Source: Nonomuraea basaltis
GTDB taxonomy: Bacteria; Actinomycetota; Actinomycetes; Streptosporangiales; Streptosporangiaceae
Assembly (NCBI RefSeq): GCF_005893125.1
Contig: NZ_VCJS01000129.1
Coordinates: 1 to 34,993 of the forward strand
DNA length: 34,993 nt
Direction of reading: 5' to 3'
Positions 31,129 through 34,993 of the stretch are shown piece after piece. Within the stretch, counting starts at the first letter, position 1; every line of letters starts with the position of its first letter. The notes under the pieces were generated by a model. It searched no databases. It was given only the letters and a program-made list of their open reading frames with translations, and was not told where the DNA came from. The position numbers were made by a program, and so were the translations under genes.

Positions 31129-34100
31129 GATCCATCCACTTTCTGATCTCGGCGGCCGCTCCAGCGACCAGGGGTTCGTACAGGATCGGGACGCGTTCCT
31201 CGGGGATCGGGACGTGAGCGAACCGCCCCTTGGCGACGGAGGGCCAGCTGCCGTCCTCGCGCTTGGGCGCGAAGAGCGCGACGTCGCCGTCGTAGGGCTC
31301 GTGCCGGTAGCCGCCGACCGCGTGCGCGTTGGCCCGGAACACGGCCAGGTAGCGGCGCGCTTGCTCGACCTCGGCGGTGTCAGGGGCCAGCCGGTCGGCG
31401 GCCGAGGCGGCGCTCATGACCGCCAGCAGCCGCTCCTCCGGTGACCGGGCGGCGAGTTCGGCCGCGTCCAGCCCGAGGGTCTCCTCAGGTCCCCCGGCCA
31501 GCGCGTGGAACAGCAGGACCGTGTCGTCCTCCAGCGACGCGCTGGCCACGGGCTCCTCGGCATCGGCGTAGAAGAGCACCACGAGTGGCACCTGCTCGCC
31601 GCGCTCGCGCAGGCGCCTGGCCACCTCCAGAGCGATGTTCCCGCCGATGCAGAATCCGCCCAGCACGTACGGCCCGGCCGGCCGTACCTCCAGCAGGTCG
31701 GCCACGTAGGCGTCGGCCATCTCGGCGAGCGTGGCGTGCGGCTCCTCGCCGGGCACGAGCCCGCGTGCGGCGATGGCGTACACCGGCTGGTCGGGGCCGA
31801 GGCGGCGGGCCAGCGGGTGGTAGCGGAAGACCTGGCCGCCGAGCGCGTGAATGAAGAAGATCGGCGTACGGTCACCGTCCGGGTTGAGCGGCACGACGTG
31901 GCTCGGTGGCGCGAGGTCCTCGGGCTGGCGGAGCACCCTGGCCAGCGCACTGATCGTCGGCGCGGCCAGGACGGTGGCGGCCGGCAGGCTCCGCCCCAGC
32001 TCCTGGCGGATGCGGGCGGCCAGCCGCAGGGCGCTCAGCGAGTGGCCGCCGAGCTCGAAGAAGTCGTCCAGGATCCCGGCCGCGGGCACCTTCAACACCT
32101 CTTCGTAGAGCGTGGCAAGGCGCGCTTCCACCTCATCACGAGGCGGCACGTACGGCCGGGCGCTCGCTGTCTCCGGCGGGGGCAACGCGGCCCGGTCGAG
32201 CTTGCCGCTGCGGGTGAGGGGGAGGGCGTCCAGGTGCACCCACCGGCGCGGGATCATGTGGTCGGGCAGGATGTCGCGGAGGTCGGGTACGTCGCCCACG
32301 ATGTAGCCGACCAGGCTGTGCTCGTACGCCGTGACGGCCGCGTCACGGACTCCCGGCTGCGCGCGCAGGGCGGCCTCGACCTCTCCAGGTTCGACGCGCA
32401 TGCCGCGGATCTTGACCTGGTGGTCGGTGCGGCCGAGATATTCGAGTTCGGCGGTGGGAAGCCAGCGGGCGAGGTCGCCGGTCTTGTAGAGGCGTTGACC
32501 GTTGGGTGCGGGGAGGAAGCGTTCGGCGGTGAGTGCCGGTTTGCCCAGGTAGCCGCGGGCGAGCTGGACGCCGCCGATGTAGAGCTCACCCGGTGTGCCG
32601 ACGGGGACTTCGCGGAGGTGCCGGTCGAGGACGTGGAGGGTGGTGTTGTGGATGGGCCGCCCGATGGGGACCACGGTCTCTCCCGGCTGGCAGGGGTGCC
32701 AGGAGACGTCGACGGCCGCCTCCGTGGGGCCGTAGAGATTGTGCAGCCCGGGTAGATCGAGGCCGGGCGGGAGGGCTTCGCCGGAGCAGATGATCCGCGG
32801 CGGGGGCTGGATGTCCTCTTCCTCCAGGAAGGCTTGGAGCATCGAGGGGACGAAGTGGGCGGTGGTGATGTCCTCGGTCTTGATGAGGTCGCGCAGGTAG
32901 GCGGTGTCGCGGTGGCCGCCGGGCCGGGCGATGACCATGGTGGCGCCGGTGATGAGCGGCCAGAAGAGCTCCCAGACCGAGACGTCGAAGGTGGTGGGCG
33001 TCTTGTGCAGGACGCGGTCTTCCGGGGTGAGCTGGAAGGTGTCCTGCATCCAGCGCAGCCGGTTGACGATCGCCCGGTGGGAGACGCCCACACCCTTCGG
33101 CCGCCCGGTGGATCCCGAGGTGAAGATGACGTAGGCCAGGTTGTCCTCGTGCACCGGTGGCGGAGTGAAGCAACCCCCGGAACCCGCGGCGGTGAGAACG
33201 ATCTCGGCCCCGGCGTCGGCGAGCATGCCGCGGCGCCGTTCCTCGGGATCGGCCGGATCGAGGGGCAGGTAGGCGCCACCGGCCGCCAGCACCCCGAGGA
33301 GCACGACCGGGAGGTCCAGCCCGCGCTCCATGCAGACGCCGACCGGTTGGTCCACCCGCACGTCCAGCCCGGACGCCACGTCGCGGGCCCGCTCGGCCAG
33401 TTCCCGGTAAGTCAGCCGGTCGCCCTCGAAGACCAGCGCTGTCGCTTCCGGTGTCCGCTCGGCCTGCTCGAAGACCAGCTCGTGCAGCATCCCGCCCGGG
33501 TGGTCGCGCGCGGTGGAGTTCCAGAGCGCGAGCAGACCCGCGTTCTGCGGCGAGATGCCGATATTTCCTGACAATGCGCGGAGGTAGTGATCCCGGATCG
33601 CCGCGATCTGGTCGGTGGGGAACTGCGTGGTGTCGTAGGAGATGGTCAGCGTCAGTCCCTGGCCGGGCGTCCGGACGAAGGCCGCGCTGAAGGCGAAGTC
33701 GGTCTGCTCGAAGAAGTCCTGGCCCTCGATGGGCGTGGCGGCGCCGCCGTCCACGTGGAAGTCGCGGAAGTCCACGTGCGTGTCCAGCAGGCGCGCGCGA
33801 CCGCTGGCCCGCTGGATCTCGAAGAGCGGGAAGTGCCGGTACGGCAGCGCCGCCACCTCCGCCTGGAAAACCCGCTGGACCAGTTCGGGAGCGTCGGCGC
33901 GCACGCGCAGCGGGACGGTGTTGAGGAACAGGCCGAGCACCTCGTCGCCCGCCTCGCTCTCCGGACGGCTGTGCGTGAGCGTCCCCGTGAGGACGTCCGG
34001 GTCGCCGGTCAGCAGCGCCATGACGCGCACGTGCGCCGCGAGCAGCACCGAGCGCAGGGGCACCCGGGCCGCGGCCGCCTCCTCGGCCAGCGCTTCCGCC

Positions 34101-34729
34101 AGGTCGCCGGGGAGTGCCGTGGCGAGGACCTCGACCTTGGGCGGTCCGCCGGTGGGGTAGCCGGGCATCCGGGGCAGCCGGCCCTCCGGTGCCTCGGCGA
34201 TCGCCTCCCGCCAGAACTCCGCCGCCTCCGGCCGGGCGAGCATGGCCTTCTCGGCCGCCACCAGGTCGCGGAAGCGCGCCCTCGGCGGTTCCACCGGCAG
34301 CCCCGGTGTCGCATAGCGCGCCAGCAGCTCGCTGACCAGCGTCGCGACGCTCCACCCGTCGAGGATCGCGTGGTGGAAGTAGACGGTCAGCGCGAACCTG
34401 CCGGCTTCGGACCGCACGTGGACGCGAAGCAGGGGAGCCTGCGTCCAGTCGAACGCCCCGTACTCCGGCTCGCCGTCGGAAACGGTCAGCGGGATTTCCG
34501 CGCGGTCGTGCACGAGCTGGACGGGCTCGCTGAACCCGGTCAGGTCGAAGGAGGTCCGCAGGACCTCGTGCCGCGCCGACAGCTCGTCCAGCGCCCTGAC
34601 CAGCGCCGCCTCATCGAACGTGCCGCGCAGCGTGAGCGTGGTGTGGTCATGGAAGGTCACGCCGTCCAGCTCGCTGTGGTAGAGCATCCCGGCCTGGAGG
34701 GCGCTGAGCGGGTAGGCGTCGATGATCAT
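31109..34729 (-). CDS. NRPS termination module C-A(Ser-like code)-T-TE
   Basis: A 1206-residue protein with EntF-like domain order. Condensation: YPLSALQAGMLYHSE at the start and HHAILDG at 119-125. Adenylation: FTSGSTGRPKGVGVSHR at 536-552, YKTGDLARW, and Lys843 in RSGKLDR. The GrsA-pocket residues give DVWHISLVDK, nearly the classical L-serine code. Carrier: Ser897 in FELGGHSLSAL. Thioesterase (about 955-1206): PIFFIHALGGQVFRYHPLAR, elbow GGFCIGG with Cys1027 in place of Ser, and Asp1056 in FYADAEEP. The region that normally holds the catalytic His reads IPEERVPILYEPL, with no His there; the nearest is His1172. Start ATG overlaps the upstream NRPS stop (ATGA), and the end overlaps the MFS gene. 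Confidence 0.95.
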   Translation of the reverse strand: MIIDAYPLSALQAGMLYHSELDGVTFHDHTTLTLRGTFDEAALVRALDELSARHEVLRTSFDLTGFSEPVQLVHDRAEIPLTVSDGEPEYGAFDWTQAPLLRVHVRSEAGRFALTVYFHHAILDGWSVATLVSELLARYATPGLPVEPPRARFRDLVAAEKAMLARPEAAEFWREAIAEAPEGRLPRMPGYPTGGPPKVEVLATALPGDLAEALAEEAAAARVPLRSVLLAAHVRVMALLTGDPDVLTGTLTHSRPESEAGDEVLGLFLNTVPLRVRADAPELVQRVFQAEVAALPYRHFPLFEIQRASGRARLLDTHVDFRDFHVDGGAATPIEGQDFFEQTDFAFSAAFVRTPGQGLTLTISYDTTQFPTDQIAAIRDHYLRALSGNIGISPQNAGLLALWNSTARDHPGGMLHELVFEQAERTPEATALVFEGDRLTYRELAERARDVASGLDVRVDQPVGVCMERGLDLPVVLLGVLAAGGAYLPLDPADPEERRRGMLADAGAEIVLTAAGSGGCFTPPPVHEDNLAYVIFTSGSTGRPKGVGVSHRAIVNRLRWMQDTFQLTPEDRVLHKTPTTFDVSVWELFWPLITGATMVIARPGGHRDTAYLRDLIKTEDITTAHFVPSMLQAFLEEEDIQPPPRIICSGEALPPGLDLPGLHNLYGPTEAAVDVSWHPCQPGETVVPIGRPIHNTTLHVLDRHLREVPVGTPGELYIGGVQLARGYLGKPALTAERFLPAPNGQRLYKTGDLARWLPTAELEYLGRTDHQVKIRGMRVEPGEVEAALRAQPGVRDAAVTAYEHSLVGYIVGDVPDLRDILPDHMIPRRWVHLDALPLTRSGKLDRAALPPPETASARPYVPPRDEVEARLATLYEEVLKVPAAGILDDFFELGGHSLSALRLAARIRQELGRSLPAATVLAAPTISALARVLRQPEDLAPPSHVVPLNPDGDRTPIFFIHALGGQVFRYHPLARRLGPDQPVYAIAARGLVPGEEPHATLAEMADAYVADLLEVRPAGPYVLGGFCIGGNIALEVARRLRERGEQVPLVVLFYADAEEPVASASLEDDTVLLFHALAGGPEETLGLDAAELAARSPEERLLAVMSAASAADRLAPDTAEVEQARRYLAVFRANAHAVGGYRHEPYDGDVALFAPKREDGSWPSVAKGRFAHVPIPEERVPILYEPLVAGAAAEIRKWMDHGIPDQ

Positions 34730-34974
34730 CGCGTGAGTCTCTCTCTGTCCGCCGGGCTGAGCAGGTCGAAGGCTCCCGCCGTGGGTTCCGGTACGGCCTG
34801 CCGCGGCCGAAGGACGGTGGCCAGTTCGGCGACCGCCTGGTGGGTGAACAGGTGCTGCAGTTCCACGCCGTAGCCCATGGCGCGCAGCCGGGCCACGACC
34901 TTGAGGCTGCTGATCGAGTCGCCGCCCACGGCGAAGAAGGTGTCGTTCCTGCCGACCCGGTCGAGGTCGAGAAC
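34726..34974 (-). CDS. NRPS, C-terminal carrier domain (cut by contig end)
   Basis: Only the last 80 or so residues are present: LDLDRVGRNDTFFAVGGDSI with the phosphopantetheine Ser in GGDSI, then the rest of the carrier domain and the linker FDLLSPADRERLTR before the stop. GGDSI rather than GGHSL is often seen where an epimerisation domain follows, but here the protein simply ends. The linker is the kind that normally runs straight into a condensation domain, which is how the next gene begins. Any start codon at 34989 would be adapter sequence. The upstream domains lie on another contig. Confidence 0.9.
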   Translation of the reverse strand, partial: VLDLDRVGRNDTFFAVGGDSISSLKVVARLRAMGYGVELQHLFTHQAVAELATVLRPRQAVPEPTAGAFDLLSPADRERLTR

Positions 34975-34993
34975 CTGTGTCTTATACACATCT
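34975..34993 (-). other. Tn5 mosaic-end adapter (untrimmed)
   Basis: CTGTGTCTTATACACATCT matches the 19-bp Nextera/Tn5 mosaic end with one mismatch. It is not genomic, so the window's last genomic base is about 34974. Confidence 0.93.

Noticed and set aside
34726..34989. Complete 87-residue carrier protein starting at 34989
   Set aside because: Its first codons are Tn5 adapter sequence; it is the cut end of a larger NRPS.

Overview
This is a high-GC window with actinomycete-type gene content: a sugar ABC locus without its own ATPase, LacI/TetR/Xre regulators, a rifamycin phosphotransferase under a RAE-like element, and modular NRPS genes. A filamentous actinomycete is likely, and the Streptosporangiales (for example Nonomuraea) are a guess only. 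Both ends carry Nextera transposon-adapter sequence (about 13-46 and 34975-34993). The window is therefore an assembled contig with untrimmed ends, and the NRPS gene at the right edge is cut by the assembly.

Layout. (1) 59-1751, minus strand: a DUF4386 membrane protein and a small membrane protein/Xre regulator pair, plus a deleted second copy of that pair at the left edge. (2) 1862-11766, plus strand: a LacI relic, an intact LacI regulator, and a compact glycan-utilisation operon (lipoprotein binding protein, two permeases, FAD oxidoreductase, GH2 beta-mannosidase-like enzyme, secreted beta-helix protein). Two matching 14-bp operators precede lacI and the binding-protein gene. (3) 11918-14645: an SDR plus a broken aldehyde dehydrogenase, divergent from a TetR regulator with a palindromic operator between them. 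(4) 14907-18762: a TetR relic, then a ddl-murF-racemase cassette containing an ABC-ATPase fragment. (5) 18848-21952: a tyrosine-recombinase relic disrupted by a hexanucleotide repeat, then a rifamycin phosphotransferase (rph) preceded by a decayed glycosyltransferase reading frame and a RAE. (6) 22572-23330: a Tat-lipoprotein beta-carbonic anhydrase, followed by more debris. (7) 23901-34974: the most interesting region, a biosynthetic gene cluster cut by the right edge.

The cluster consists of two converging operons. The plus operon encodes a discrete carrier protein, a 1319-residue NRPS, a type II thioesterase and a luciferase-like monooxygenase, all with overlapping ends. The NRPS has an N-terminal third that reads as an eroded ketosynthase-acyltransferase region, followed by C-A-T with a glycine-like specificity code. 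The minus operon encodes the end of an upstream NRPS (T domain), a C-A-T-TE NRPS with a serine-like code, and an EntS-like MFS exporter. Both thioesterases have Cys in place of the usual nucleophilic Ser, and the terminal TE also lacks His at the usual position. A small Gly/Ser-containing peptide, possibly siderophore-like or released by unusual chemistry, is an inference.

Gene debris is dense between about 11.9 and 23.8 kb (ALDH, TetR, ABC, integrase, glycosyltransferase and DUF1304 remnants), which suggests repeated insertion and deletion in an accessory region. Some single-base frameshifts could instead be sequence errors. All calls come from reading the sequence; no database search was run.
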